6,113 bases of DNA from Lachnospiraceae bacterium (lineage in GTDB: Bacteria > Bacillota > Clostridia > Lachnospirales > Lachnospiraceae). Made by a program: the position numbers and the translations under genes. The stretch is from positions 1 through 6,113 of the forward strand of contig CAAEUM010000136.1 of the NCBI GenBank assembly GCA_900759225.1, given 5' to 3'. This document shows positions 1-6,113 of this stretch, one piece after another. The stretch's first letter is position 1, and the number at the start of each line of letters is the position of its first letter. The notes beneath the pieces were generated by a model. That model searched no databases and was not told where the DNA came from. It worked only from the letters and a program-made list of their open reading frames with translations.

Positions 1-664
1 TTAAAAGATACCGCACATAGGTCGTTTTTGGATTATTTAAGCCCTCCTCAAAGAGCTCATAATTCATGGTATAGGCAGCCTTTATAAATTCCAGCTCATC
101 CATATCCACTGTATCTGCATACTCATAAAGCTGCTTCAGTGTATATCCATGAATCTCTGCTGCCTCTGCCTCCTCCCCCTCCCCAGAGGAAGAAGCTTCC
201 TTTTCAAACACAGTTTCGCCGTTTACCGTAATCGACGTAATATTCGTGTGGGAATCCCGGATGGTAACAGCGGCAGTCCCTTCGGTCGTCTTTACAATGG
301 CCTCAATAAAAATACGGCTGGTAATCTCTGTCATATGGACCTGAACGATTCCCCGTTTCACCAGCTCCTCCGCCCTTACATTATCCTCCGGCCCTACATC
401 AGCTAGGCTTTCAAGGCCCTTCTCCGGCCTTCCTGCCACAGCTCCCAGTGCAGCTGCATAAACATTTCCCAGGTGGCTGCTGTTGGGAATTCCGCAGGTA
501 TAAGCATTTTTATAAATACCGCTGTTTAAATTCAGGGTTATGTCACAAAGCTCCCCCCCTACATAGCTTCTCGCCTTTGACACTGCAAATGCAATGGCTC
601 CCGGCTCTGTCACTCCCAGGGCCGGCTTCATATCACTTCTGATCAATTCTGTCAGCTTATTCAT
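1..664 (-). CDS. L-cysteine desulfidase / UPF0597 (CyuA, YhaM)-family protein, N-terminal half, cut by window edge
   Basis: The frame opens with ATG at 664 and stays open for 221 codons to position 1, about half of the roughly 430 residues usual for this family (serine dehydratase alpha-chain superfamily). Characterised relatives are cytoplasmic Fe-S enzymes that split L-cysteine into pyruvate, ammonia and sulfide. Family landmarks seen: PALGVTEPGAIAFA (residues 14-27), a YKNA segment (51-54), GIPNSSHLGN followed by AAALGAVAG (58-78), and SHTNI (138-142). Two differ from the pattern I recall: Val18 replaces the Cys of GCTEP, and IPNSS replaces IPGTG. An acidic Ser/Glu/Ala-rich linker spans residues 156-170. 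The gene starts 25 nt after oppF behind GAGGTG, so it is probably cotranscribed with the transporter. Family membership is confident. Desulfidase activity is not, given the missing Cys and the unseen C-terminal half, where the cluster-binding cysteines should lie. Confidence 0.85.
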   Translation of the reverse strand, partial: MNKLTELIRSDMKPALGVTEPGAIAFAVSKARSYVGGELCDITLNLNSGIYKNAYTCGIPNSSHLGNVYAAALGAVAGRPEKGLESLADVGPEDNVRAEELVKRGIVQVHMTEITSRIFIEAIVKTTEGTAAVTIRDSHTNITSITVNGETVFEKEASSSGEGEEAEAAEIHGYTLKQLYEYADTVDMDELEFIKAAYTMNYELFEEGLNNPKTTYVRYLL

Positions 665-670
665 TCCTAT

Positions 671-676
671 CACCTC
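671..676 (-). promoter_or_regulatory. Ribosome binding site of the desulfidase-family gene
   Basis: GAGGTG on the minus strand lies 6 nt before the ATG at 664, inside the 25 nt between the oppF stop and this start. It fixes the start codon. The short gap contains no terminator hairpin, which supports readthrough from oppF. Confidence 0.75.
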
Positions 677-689
677 GTTTATAACTTTT

Positions 690-1664
690 CTATATCAGAT
701 GGCAGGCTGCAAAATGACCCGGTGCTGCCTCCTTAAACGCAGGGCGCTCCGTCCTGCAGCGGTCTGTGGCATAAGGGCATCGGCTGGCAAACTTACAGCC
801 CGGAGGCGTATTAATGGGGCTTGGCACATCCCCCGTCAGCATCTGGGCCTTTTTTGTCTTGCTGATCGCAGGATCAAGCTCCGGTACAGCTGACAAAAGT
901 GCCTTTGTATAAGGATGGAGCGTATGGGTGTAAAGCTCCTCTGTCTCCGCAAATTCAACCAAAGAGCCAAGGTACATAACGCCTACCTTCTTTGAAATAT
1001 GACGCACCATGGAAAGGTCATGGGCAATAAAAAGGTAGGTTAACCCCAGGCTGTCCTGTAAATCCTCCAGCATATTGACTACCTGCGCCTGAATGGACAC
1101 GTCCAGGGCAGAAATGGGCTCATCACAGACAATAAATTCCGGATTTACAGCCAGTGCCCTGGCAATCCCCACTCTCTGGCGCTGGCCGCCGGAAAATTCA
1201 TGGGGATAACGGCTGGCATGGTCTTTTCCAAGTCCTACTGTTGCCAGCAGCTCATAAATGCGCTCCTGCCGCTCCTTTCCCTGATAGAGGCCGTAAATAT
1301 CAATAGGCTCCCCGATAATATCAGACACCGTCATTCTTGGATTTAAGGATGCATAGGGATCCTGAAAAATCATCTGCATGCTCTTGCGGTAGGGCCATAC
1401 CTCCTTGGGGCTCATCTTGGCAATGTCCGTCCCCTTATAGATGATCTCCCCTGCCGTAGGCTTATAAAGGCGCATAATGGAGTAGCCTGTGGTGGATTTC
1501 CCGCAGCCTGATTCACCTACAAGGCCAATGGTTTCACCTTTGTGGATCCGGAAGGAAACGTCGTCCACTGCCTTGACATATTCTATCTTTTTGCCAAACA
1601 GTCCCTTCCTGTTTTCAAAATACATTTTCAGATTTTTTACTTCCAGCAATACCTGCTCAGACAC
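690..1664 (-). CDS. oppF: Oligopeptide/dipeptide ABC transporter ATP-binding protein OppF
   Basis: Cytoplasmic ATPase subunit of the importer, expected to pair with OppD and power peptide uptake through OppB/OppC. From a GTG start the protein has 324 residues, normal for OppF. Visible motifs: Walker [10 protein letters not shown] (50-58), Q-loop Gln101 in [10 protein letters not shown], signature FSGGQRQR (157-164), Walker B ending in Asp181-Glu182, and switch His215. The C-terminal oligopeptide-transporter extension starts near [12 protein letters not shown] (250-261) and has cysteines at 290, 296, 303 and 321 in the C-x5-RCP-x6-C...C pattern. Upstream in-frame ATGs at 1718, 1700 and 1691 would lengthen the overlap with oppD. 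The GTG at 1664 is preferred because it has a G-rich ribosome site 7 nt upstream and its [11 protein letters not shown] beginning matches the N-terminus of OppD. The 8-nt overlap with the oppD stop implies translational coupling. Confidence 0.95.
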   Translation of the reverse strand: MSEQVLLEVKNLKMYFENRKGLFGKKIEYVKAVDDVSFRIHKGETIGLVGESGCGKSTTGYSIMRLYKPTAGEIIYKGTDIAKMSPKEVWPYRKSMQMIFQDPYASLNPRMTVSDIIGEPIDIYGLYQGKERQERIYELLATVGLGKDHASRYPHEFSGGQRQRVGIARALAVNPEFIVCDEPISALDVSIQAQVVNMLEDLQDSLGLTYLFIAHDLSMVRHISKKVGVMYLGSLVEFAETEELYTHTLHPYTKALLSAVPELDPAISKTKKAQMLTGDVPSPINTPPGCKFASRCPYATDRCRTERPAFKEAAPGHFAACHLI

Positions 1665-2685
1665 GACGGATCCCCCCTTTCTGCTTCTCATATTCCTCAT
1701 TGACCGGAGCTTCCTCATGGCACATAAAGCAGCTTACCCGGTGGCTGCCGCTTAAATGGAATTCCGGCACCTCCATGGACGCACAGGCCTTCATTGCAAA
1801 TTTGCATCTGGGATAAAAGGGACAGCCTGTAGGCGGGTTCAGCATATCAGGCGGCGTGCCCAGAATAGGCACAAGGCGCTGCTTTGACTCCTCGCCCGTT
1901 ACCTTCGGGATAGAATTTAATAATCCCATGGTATAAGGATGCCTTGGCTCATAGAAGATCTCCTCTGTAGTGCCCTCCTCCATGATCTTGCCGCCGTACA
2001 TAACGATTATCTTATCGCAGATGCTGGAAGCACAGCCAAGGTTATGGGTGATCAATATCGTTGCTGTGCCAAGGCGCTCATTTAATTCCTTCATAAGGGA
2101 CAGCACCTGGGCCTGGATGGTTACATCAAGAGCCGTTGTGGGCTCGTCTGCGATCAGCAGATCCGGCTCACAGGAAAGGGCCATGGCGATCATTGCCCTC
2201 TGCCGCATACCGCCTGAAAACTCGTGAGGATATGCATGGTAGCGCTTTTCCGGAGAAGGGATGCCTACAAGGCGCAGCATCTCAATGGCCTTTTTCTTCG
2301 CCTCCTCCTTACCCATTTTCTGATGGGTCAAAATCGCCTCGCTGATCTGGTTTCCAATGGTAAACAAGGGATTGAGGGAGGTCATTGGGTCCTGGAAGAT
2401 CATTGCGATCTGGTTGCCCTGGATCTTCCTCATTTTCCCCTTATTCAGCTTTGTCAGGTCCTCCCCCTTAAAGAGGATCTCCCCGCCTGTCACACGCCCC
2501 GGATAGGCTAACAGTCCCATAATAGACAGGGAGGTGACGCTCTTGCCGCTTCCCGACTCTCCTACGATTCCTACGATCTCATTTTTATGGACAGAAAAGC
2601 TTACATCACGAATGGCCTTTACTTCCCCAAGATGGGTAAAAAAGGAAGTGTGCAGCCCTTTTACTTCTAATAATTCCTCTTTCAT
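1657..2685 (-). CDS. oppD: Oligopeptide/dipeptide ABC transporter ATP-binding protein OppD
   Basis: The second cytoplasmic ATPase of the importer, 342 residues, within the usual range for OppD/DppD. Motifs in order: Walker [10 protein letters not shown] (42-50) with Lys48, Q-loop Gln98 in QDPMTSLNP, signature FSGGMRQR (156-163), Walker B LLIADE (176-181), and switch His214 in ITHNLG. The nucleotide-binding fold looks intact, so both sites of an OppD/OppF pair should be able to hydrolyse ATP. The C-terminal oligopeptide-transporter region follows [12 protein letters not shown] (249-260) and carries cysteines at 288, 294, 301 and 319, spaced as in subunits reported to bind a [4Fe-4S] cluster. 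ATG at 2685 has AGGAGG 9 nt upstream. oppC ends 13 nt before this gene, and oppF starts within its last codons. The choice between OppD and DppD names is not settled by sequence alone. Confidence 0.96.
   Translation of the reverse strand: MKEELLEVKGLHTSFFTHLGEVKAIRDVSFSVHKNEIVGIVGESGSGKSVTSLSIMGLLAYPGRVTGGEILFKGEDLTKLNKGKMRKIQGNQIAMIFQDPMTSLNPLFTIGNQISEAILTHQKMGKEEAKKKAIEMLRLVGIPSPEKRYHAYPHEFSGGMRQRAMIAMALSCEPDLLIADEPTTALDVTIQAQVLSLMKELNERLGTATILITHNLGCASSICDKIIVMYGGKIMEEGTTEEIFYEPRHPYTMGLLNSIPKVTGEESKQRLVPILGTPPDMLNPPTGCPFYPRCKFAMKACASMEVPEFHLSGSHRVSCFMCHEEAPVNEEYEKQKGGIRRV
1671..1678 (-). promoter_or_regulatory. Ribosome binding site that decides the GTG start of oppF
   Basis: AGGGGGGA on the minus strand lies inside the last codons of oppD, with 7 nt between its G-run and the GTG at 1664. 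The upstream in-frame ATGs lack a well-spaced site; the ATG at 1691 has a GAGGA only about 2 nt away. Confidence 0.6.
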
Positions 2686-2694
2686 TTACTGCTT

Positions 2695-2700
2695 CCTCCT
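2695..2700 (-). promoter_or_regulatory. Ribosome binding site of oppD, overlapping the oppC stop
   Basis: A full AGGAGG on the minus strand shares bases with the TAG stop of oppC (2699-2701) and lies 9 nt before the oppD ATG. Ribosomes finishing oppC would sit on this site, which suggests coupled translation. Confidence 0.75.
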
Positions 2701-4039
2701 ACTTTCTCTGCTTGGGGTCAAAGGCATCCCGCAGGCCGTCGCTGAACAGGTTAAAGGTCAGGATGGTAACGGAAATGGCAATGGCCGGGAAAATCATCTG
2801 ATAGGAATATACATAGATGCCCGGAAGGGCGTCATTGCACAGGGTACCCCAGGAAGCCATCGGTGCTGAAATGCCAAGTCCCACGAAGCTTAAGAAGGCC
2901 TCGTTAAAAATAGCACTTGGAATCTGCATGGCAATGTTTACCATAATGGGCCCCATCATATTTGGGATCAGGTGCTTTATGATAATGCGCTTTGTGCTGG
3001 CACCTGTAACAATGGCTGCCTTTACAAATTCCTGCTGCTTTAAGGTAAGCACCTGGCCGCGGACAATGCGGGCCATCTTTACCCACAGGGTAAGGCCGAG
3101 AGCCAGGATGATGGATACAAGGCCAGGGCCAACTACTACCATAATAAGAATTACATAGAGGGTCATGGGGATGGAATCCACCATATCCACAATACGCATC
3201 ATGATATTGTCAACGCGGCCTCCGAAGTAGCCTGCAATAGAGCCGTAGAACACACCCACTACAAAGTTGATAAATGCGGCAAAAAAGCCTACCAGAAGGG
3301 AAATCCTCGCACCGTATACAATGCGGATAAACAGATCACGTCCCAGTCCATCCGTTCCCAGAAGATAGGTAGCATTCCTTACACCAATCTGCTTTGTAAG
3401 AAGCTCATCTTCACAGAATACCTTTGTCCTGGCAATCTTATTTTCCAGAATATCCTCTGCCTCTGCCAGGGTGATCTCCTTTGTATCTGTGCCCTCAAAA
3501 TAGTTTTCAAGATAATCTGCCTTTTTAACTTCCACCAGGTTACTGCCTGATTTTTTTGCCTTTTTCTCCAGCTTCTTATATTCCTTCAAGGCGTCGGAAT
3601 AAAAGCTGTAATCCACAACCACACTCTTGCCGCCGATCTCAAAGTAATTCTTCTTCTCCATCATATCCTTGCGGGTTGCTTCTGCCAGGCCCTTTAACTC
3701 GCCCTTCGGCGACACCACCATCAGCATGTACTGCGGGGTTACATATACATTATTTTCCTCATCGATCGGATACACCTTCATATAAGCCGGAATATTTGCA
3801 AGGTTCAGATCCTGCTGCTTATAGTCATAGGGCCAGAACCAGGGGATCACAATGGCCCCAATGGTGATCAGGATAATGGCTACCATGGAAATCATGGCTA
3901 CCTTGTTTGCTTTCAGCCTTCTCCAACCATCCTGGAAGAAGGTGAGGCTGGGACGCTCAATTTTTTCTGCGTCCTTCTCCTGCTGCTTTAAAGGCTCCCA
4001 CATCTCCTGCGGCAGCCCTGTTTTCTTTTCTTCTGCCAT
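2699..4039 (-). CDS. oppC: Oligopeptide/dipeptide ABC transporter permease OppC with enlarged first outside loop
   Basis: Inner-membrane permease that forms the translocation pore with OppB. From ATG at 4039 it has 446 residues, against about 300 for a typical OppC. A Lys/Glu-rich cytoplasmic N-terminus (1-46) precedes the first membrane segment (about 47-69). A hydrophilic segment of about 145 residues (80-224) then precedes the family motif LLGTDGLGRD (226-235). The BPD-type transmembrane core follows, with segments near 246-271, 290-303, 305-321, 361-385 and 413-431. The EAA loop that docks on the ATPases is at 337-360 (EFVKAAIVTGAS through LIPN). The protein ends in the usual DGLRDAFDPK (434-443). 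An in-frame ATG at 4108 was not used because it would overlap oppB by 53 nt and add an unrelated sequence, whereas ATG 4039 has AGGAGAA 5 nt upstream. Confidence 0.95.
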   Translation of the reverse strand: MAEEKKTGLPQEMWEPLKQQEKDAEKIERPSLTFFQDGWRRLKANKVAMISMVAIILITIGAIVIPWFWPYDYKQQDLNLANIPAYMKVYPIDEENNVYVTPQYMLMVVSPKGELKGLAEATRKDMMEKKNYFEIGGKSVVVDYSFYSDALKEYKKLEKKAKKSGSNLVEVKKADYLENYFEGTDTKEITLAEAEDILENKIARTKVFCEDELLTKQIGVRNATYLLGTDGLGRDLFIRIVYGARISLLVGFFAAFINFVVGVFYGSIAGYFGGRVDNIMMRIVDMVDSIPMTLYVILIMVVVGPGLVSIILALGLTLWVKMARIVRGQVLTLKQQEFVKAAIVTGASTKRIIIKHLIPNMMGPIMVNIAMQIPSAIFNEAFLSFVGLGISAPMASWGTLCNDALPGIYVYSYQMIFPAIAISVTILTFNLFSDGLRDAFDPKQRK

Positions 4040-4044
4040 GGTAC

Positions 4045-4051
4045 TTCTCCT
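4045..4051 (-). promoter_or_regulatory. Ribosome binding site that decides the oppC start
   Basis: AGGAGAA on the minus strand lies 5 nt before the ATG at 4039, within the 16 nt between oppB and oppC. It favours this start over the ATG at 4108 inside oppB. Confidence 0.7.
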
Positions 4052-4055
4052 ATTG

Positions 4056-4973
4056 CTAGTTGTATTTAATTCTGGGGTCAATGAGCACATACAGGATATC
4101 CACCACAAGAATACAGATAACCAGGATTACGGAGAAGAACACCGTAATACCCATAATCAGCGTATAATCACGATTCAGTATACTGTTTGTGAACAGGTTT
4201 CCAATTCCGGGAATACCGAATACCTTTTCCACAACAAAGGAACCGGTAATCAGTGCCGCAAACATAGGGCCGATATAGGTTACAACCGGAAGGATGGCAT
4301 TGCGCATTGCATGCTTTCCTAGCACCTTCCATTCCGGAAGCCCCTTTGCCCTGGCTGTGCGGATATAATCCTGGCTCAGCACGTCCAGTGTCGTCGTTCT
4401 CATAAGACGTACAACATAGGCCAGGGAGAACAGGGCGCTGACTACCACCGGTCCTATGTAGCCCTTCCATTCTGTAACCCCATAGGAGGGTACCCAGCCC
4501 AGGATCTTGCTGAACACAAAGAGGAAGCCGGTAGCAAATACAAAGCTTGGGATCGTTGCCCCCAGAGTAGATAAAAACATCAGGAGCCTGTCTATAAATT
4601 TATTTTGCCGCAGGGCTGCTATGATTCCAAACAGGATCCCCAGCACAAGGATCAGCACCGACGCCCAGATACCAATGCGCAGGGAATAGGGGAAGCCGGA
4701 AGAAATAATATCATTGGTTGAAACCCCCTTCTTCATAAAGGAAATGCCGAAATCACCATGGGCATAATCCCGCAGATATTTAAAGTACTGCTCGTGAAGG
4801 GGCTTGTCCAACCCATATTTCTCCATCATATTGGCAATAATTACCGGGTCTGACATTTTCTCACTGGCAAAGGGGTCGCCCGGTATGGCTTTCATAAGAA
4901 GGAAAGTAAGGGTCATAATGAACCAGATTGTAACTAAGGCCGATATAACCCGCTTGAAAATATATCGCAGCAT
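4056..4973 (-). CDS. oppB: Oligopeptide/dipeptide ABC transporter permease OppB
   Basis: Inner-membrane permease, partner of OppC in the peptide pore; 305 residues, the normal length for OppB/DppB, with no insertion. It opens with the family-type MLRYIFKRVISALVT and a first membrane segment (about 9-29) followed by the characteristic IPGDPF (30-35). The first outside loop is short and contains YGLDKPLHEQYFKYL (53-67) and GDFGISF (73-79), both typical. Further membrane segments lie near 99-120, 131-155, 172-190, 228-250 and 272-297. The EAA loop contacting the ATPases is at about 201-230 (QDYIRTARAKGL through ILPV). FGIPGIGNLF (252-261) and the terminal VLIDPRIKYN are also family hallmarks. 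ATG at 4973 is preceded by AAAGGA at a spacing of 8 nt. A 110-nt gap containing a stem-loop separates it from the binding-protein gene. Confidence 0.96.
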   Translation of the reverse strand: MLRYIFKRVISALVTIWFIMTLTFLLMKAIPGDPFASEKMSDPVIIANMMEKYGLDKPLHEQYFKYLRDYAHGDFGISFMKKGVSTNDIISSGFPYSLRIGIWASVLILVLGILFGIIAALRQNKFIDRLLMFLSTLGATIPSFVFATGFLFVFSKILGWVPSYGVTEWKGYIGPVVVSALFSLAYVVRLMRTTTLDVLSQDYIRTARAKGLPEWKVLGKHAMRNAILPVVTYIGPMFAALITGSFVVEKVFGIPGIGNLFTNSILNRDYTLIMGITVFFSVILVICILVVDILYVLIDPRIKYN

Positions 4974-4981
4974 AGTATGGT

Positions 4982-4987
4982 TCCTTT
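4982..4987 (-). promoter_or_regulatory. Ribosome binding site of oppB
   Basis: AAAGGA on the minus strand, 8 nt before the ATG at 4973. It is weaker than the AGGAGG of oppD, in line with lower permease synthesis than binding protein. Confidence 0.6.
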
Positions 4988-5016
4988 CGCTCGTTGCTCT
5001 TCAGGTATATGTAACA

Positions 5017-5051
5017 GGGGGCCGGTAAAGGTTTCATCCTTTTCGGCCCCC
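5017..5051 (-). promoter_or_regulatory. Intercistronic stem-loop between the binding-protein gene and oppB
   Basis: Read on the minus strand, GGGGGCCG (5051-5044) pairs perfectly with CGGCCCCC (5024-5017), giving an 8-bp GC-rich lower stem. A small internal loop follows, then a second 5-bp helix, AAAGG with CCTTT, closed by ATGAAA. The hairpin begins 32 nt after the TAA stop of the binding-protein gene. It is followed by TGTTACAT rather than a T-run, so it does not look like a full intrinsic terminator. A stem here would fit stabilisation of the upstream message, or partial termination, so that binding protein is made in excess over the membrane subunits. The pairing is seen directly; the function is inferred. 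Confidence 0.7.
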
Positions 5052-5083
5052 ATGGTTTTTATGCTTCTGTCCAGCCTGTATGA

Positions 5084-6113
5084 TTATTCAATAATGCTGG
5101 CAGCTTTAAACATAAATGAATTGGTGGTTGTAAGCTCTACGCCTTCAACCTGGTCTTCATTGATCAGTGCTGTGTAGGACGGATAATATAATGGAGTAAC
5201 AGGCATGTCTTCCATTAAAGCCTTCTCTGCCTCTACCCACGCATTGTCACGGTCTGTTCCAAGGGAAGCAAGCGCTTTGTCAAATGCGGTATCAAATGCC
5301 TCACTGCCTGGATTTAAAACCGTATCATGAGGTGCGCCTACGTATTCTTTCCATCTCCACTGGGCTGTATTGTTTCCATTCTGGGAATAGAACAGCTTGA
5401 TCAGGCCGCTTGCATCATAAGGTGCGTTGGTCCAGCCGCCTGGAGCCATCTGATAATCACCCTTGTTCTTTGTAGAGTTAAATACGCTGGACTCCTCTGC
5501 CCTTAAGGTAACGGTGATCCCAAGGTTTTCCTCCAGCATCTGCTGAATTGCTTCACTTGTCTTTTTGTCTCTGTCATTGTTTGCGTAGGTAAGCTCTACG
5601 GACGGGAAGCCCTCGCCGTTTGGATAGCCTGCCTCAGCTAATTCTGCCTGAGCCGCCTCTACGTTTGCCTGTCTCGGGTTGATGCCAAACTCCTCTGCAG
5701 GATATCCGTCGGATTCCATGGTGCGGAAGGAGCCGCCGTCTGTCTTTACACAGGTAGGTGCAATAAAGCCGCTGGCAGGAACGCTTCCGTTCTTTAATAC
5801 CTGCTCGGTAATCTGCTTTCTGTCAATGGCATATGCAACTGCGCGGCGCACATGGACATTATCAAAAGGAGCCTTATCTACGTTAAAGTTCAAGAAGCGG
5901 CAGCCCGTATCTGCGCTGATAACCACATTGGGGTCTTCTGCCAGGATCTGAGGAACCTGCTCGGAAGGAAGATTATCCATTACATCAATCTCACCTGCCT
6001 GATATGCCTGGTATGCAGTGTTGTCATCTGTAATGATAACTGCCTTGATTCCGGGAAGGGTTACTTCGTCTGCATTGTAGTACTCCGGATTCTTCTTAAA
6101 GAGGAAGTGTGAA
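5084..6113 (-). CDS. oppA: Peptide ABC transporter substrate-binding protein (SBP_bac_5, OppA/DppA-like), N-terminus outside window
   Basis: Extracytoplasmic ligand receptor of the importer. The frame enters open at the window edge and runs 342 codons to a TAA stop at 5084-5086, about two thirds of a family member of around 500-550 residues. The ATG at 5980 is internal, because the codons upstream of it encode typical family sequence (AVIITDDNTAYQAYQAGEID). Counting from position 6112, the hallmark VRRAVAYAIDR is at about residues 85-95, followed by a VPASGFIAP segment, the lobe-I AQAELAEAGYPNGEGFP stretch, a GDYQM/GGW segment, and near the end AEKALMEDMPVTPLYY. The signal peptide and any lipobox Cys lie beyond the window and cannot be assessed. 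The usual Asp of the GW-x-ADY or GD motif that anchors the peptide amino group is not evident; the sequence reads GGWTNAPYDASG. The protein is clearly a peptide-type receptor by family and neighbours, but its ligand is unknown. Confidence 0.94.
   Translation of the reverse strand, partial: SHFLFKKNPEYYNADEVTLPGIKAVIITDDNTAYQAYQAGEIDVMDNLPSEQVPQILAEDPNVVISADTGCRFLNFNVDKAPFDNVHVRRAVAYAIDRKQITEQVLKNGSVPASGFIAPTCVKTDGGSFRTMESDGYPAEEFGINPRQANVEAAQAELAEAGYPNGEGFPSVELTYANNDRDKKTSEAIQQMLEENLGITVTLRAEESSVFNSTKNKGDYQMAPGGWTNAPYDASGLIKLFYSQNGNNTAQWRWKEYVGAPHDTVLNPGSEAFDTAFDKALASLGTDRDNAWVEAEKALMEDMPVTPLYYPSYTALINEDQVEGVELTTTNSFMFKAASIIE

Noticed and set aside
149..893. Several plus-strand open frames of 64-99 codons opposite the desulfidase-family gene and the end of oppF
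   Set aside because: They overlap convincing minus-strand genes, and their Cys-, Pro- and Arg-rich translations match no known family.
1665..1718. Longer OppF from ATG 1718, 1700 or 1691
   Set aside because: These add an Arg/Met-rich stretch read from oppD in another frame and lack well-spaced ribosome sites; GTG 1664 fits better.
4037..4108. Longer OppC from ATG 4108
   Set aside because: The added residues are oppB sequence in another frame; ATG 4039 has a good ribosome site and a plausible N-terminus.
3852..4322. 156-codon plus-strand open frame across the oppB/oppC junction
   Set aside because: It lies wholly antisense to two clear permease genes, shows no recognisable domain, and is explained by the reverse complement of hydrophobic coding sequence.
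5017..5060. Plus-strand intrinsic terminator: the same hairpin followed by a TTTTT run at 5056-5060
   Set aside because: The T-run is short and 4 bases away from the stem, and there is no plus-strand gene for it to end.
5084..5980. Binding protein as a complete 298-residue gene starting at ATG 5980
   Set aside because: The frame stays open to the window edge and the 44 codons upstream encode typical family sequence; no signal peptide follows ATG 5980.
1..6113. CRISPR arrays, tRNA or rRNA genes, insertion sequences
   Set aside because: No spaced direct repeats, RNA gene landmarks, transposase frames or terminal inverted repeats were seen; the window is filled by one operon.

Overview
The window carries most of an oligopeptide/dipeptide ABC importer operon, and every gene is on the minus strand, so transcription runs from high to low coordinates. 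The order is: substrate-binding protein (its N-terminus lies beyond position 6113), permease OppB, permease OppC, ATPase OppD, ATPase OppF, and then the first half of a gene of the L-cysteine desulfidase / UPF0597 (CyuA, YhaM) family that runs off the window at position 1. No gene is supported on the plus strand. No stretch longer than 110 bases lacks a gene.

The spacing is that of one transcription unit. There are 110 nt between the binding-protein gene and oppB (this gap holds a strong stem-loop), 16 nt between oppB and oppC, and 13 nt between oppC and oppD. oppD and oppF overlap by 8 nt, and 25 nt separate oppF from the desulfidase-family gene. Each internal gene has a purine-rich Shine-Dalgarno sequence. 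No promoter or final terminator is visible; both probably lie outside the window.

The moderate GC content, strong AGGAGG-type ribosome sites, compact opp operon and protein style suggest a Firmicute of the Clostridia, perhaps a gut Lachnospiraceae. This is an inference from style, not from a marker gene.

As a system, the exported binding protein would deliver a peptide-like ligand to the OppB/OppC pore, and OppD/OppF would hydrolyse ATP to import it. The cytoplasmic desulfidase-like protein at the end of the operon may process an amino acid released from the ligand. Four features stand out. The desulfidase-family protein has Val where its relatives have the conserved Cys of a GCTEP motif. 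OppC carries an extra segment of about 145 residues in its first outside loop. The binding protein lacks the usual Asp of the OppA/DppA ligand-anchoring motif. Both ATPases keep the four-cysteine C-terminal pattern associated with an iron-sulfur cluster.
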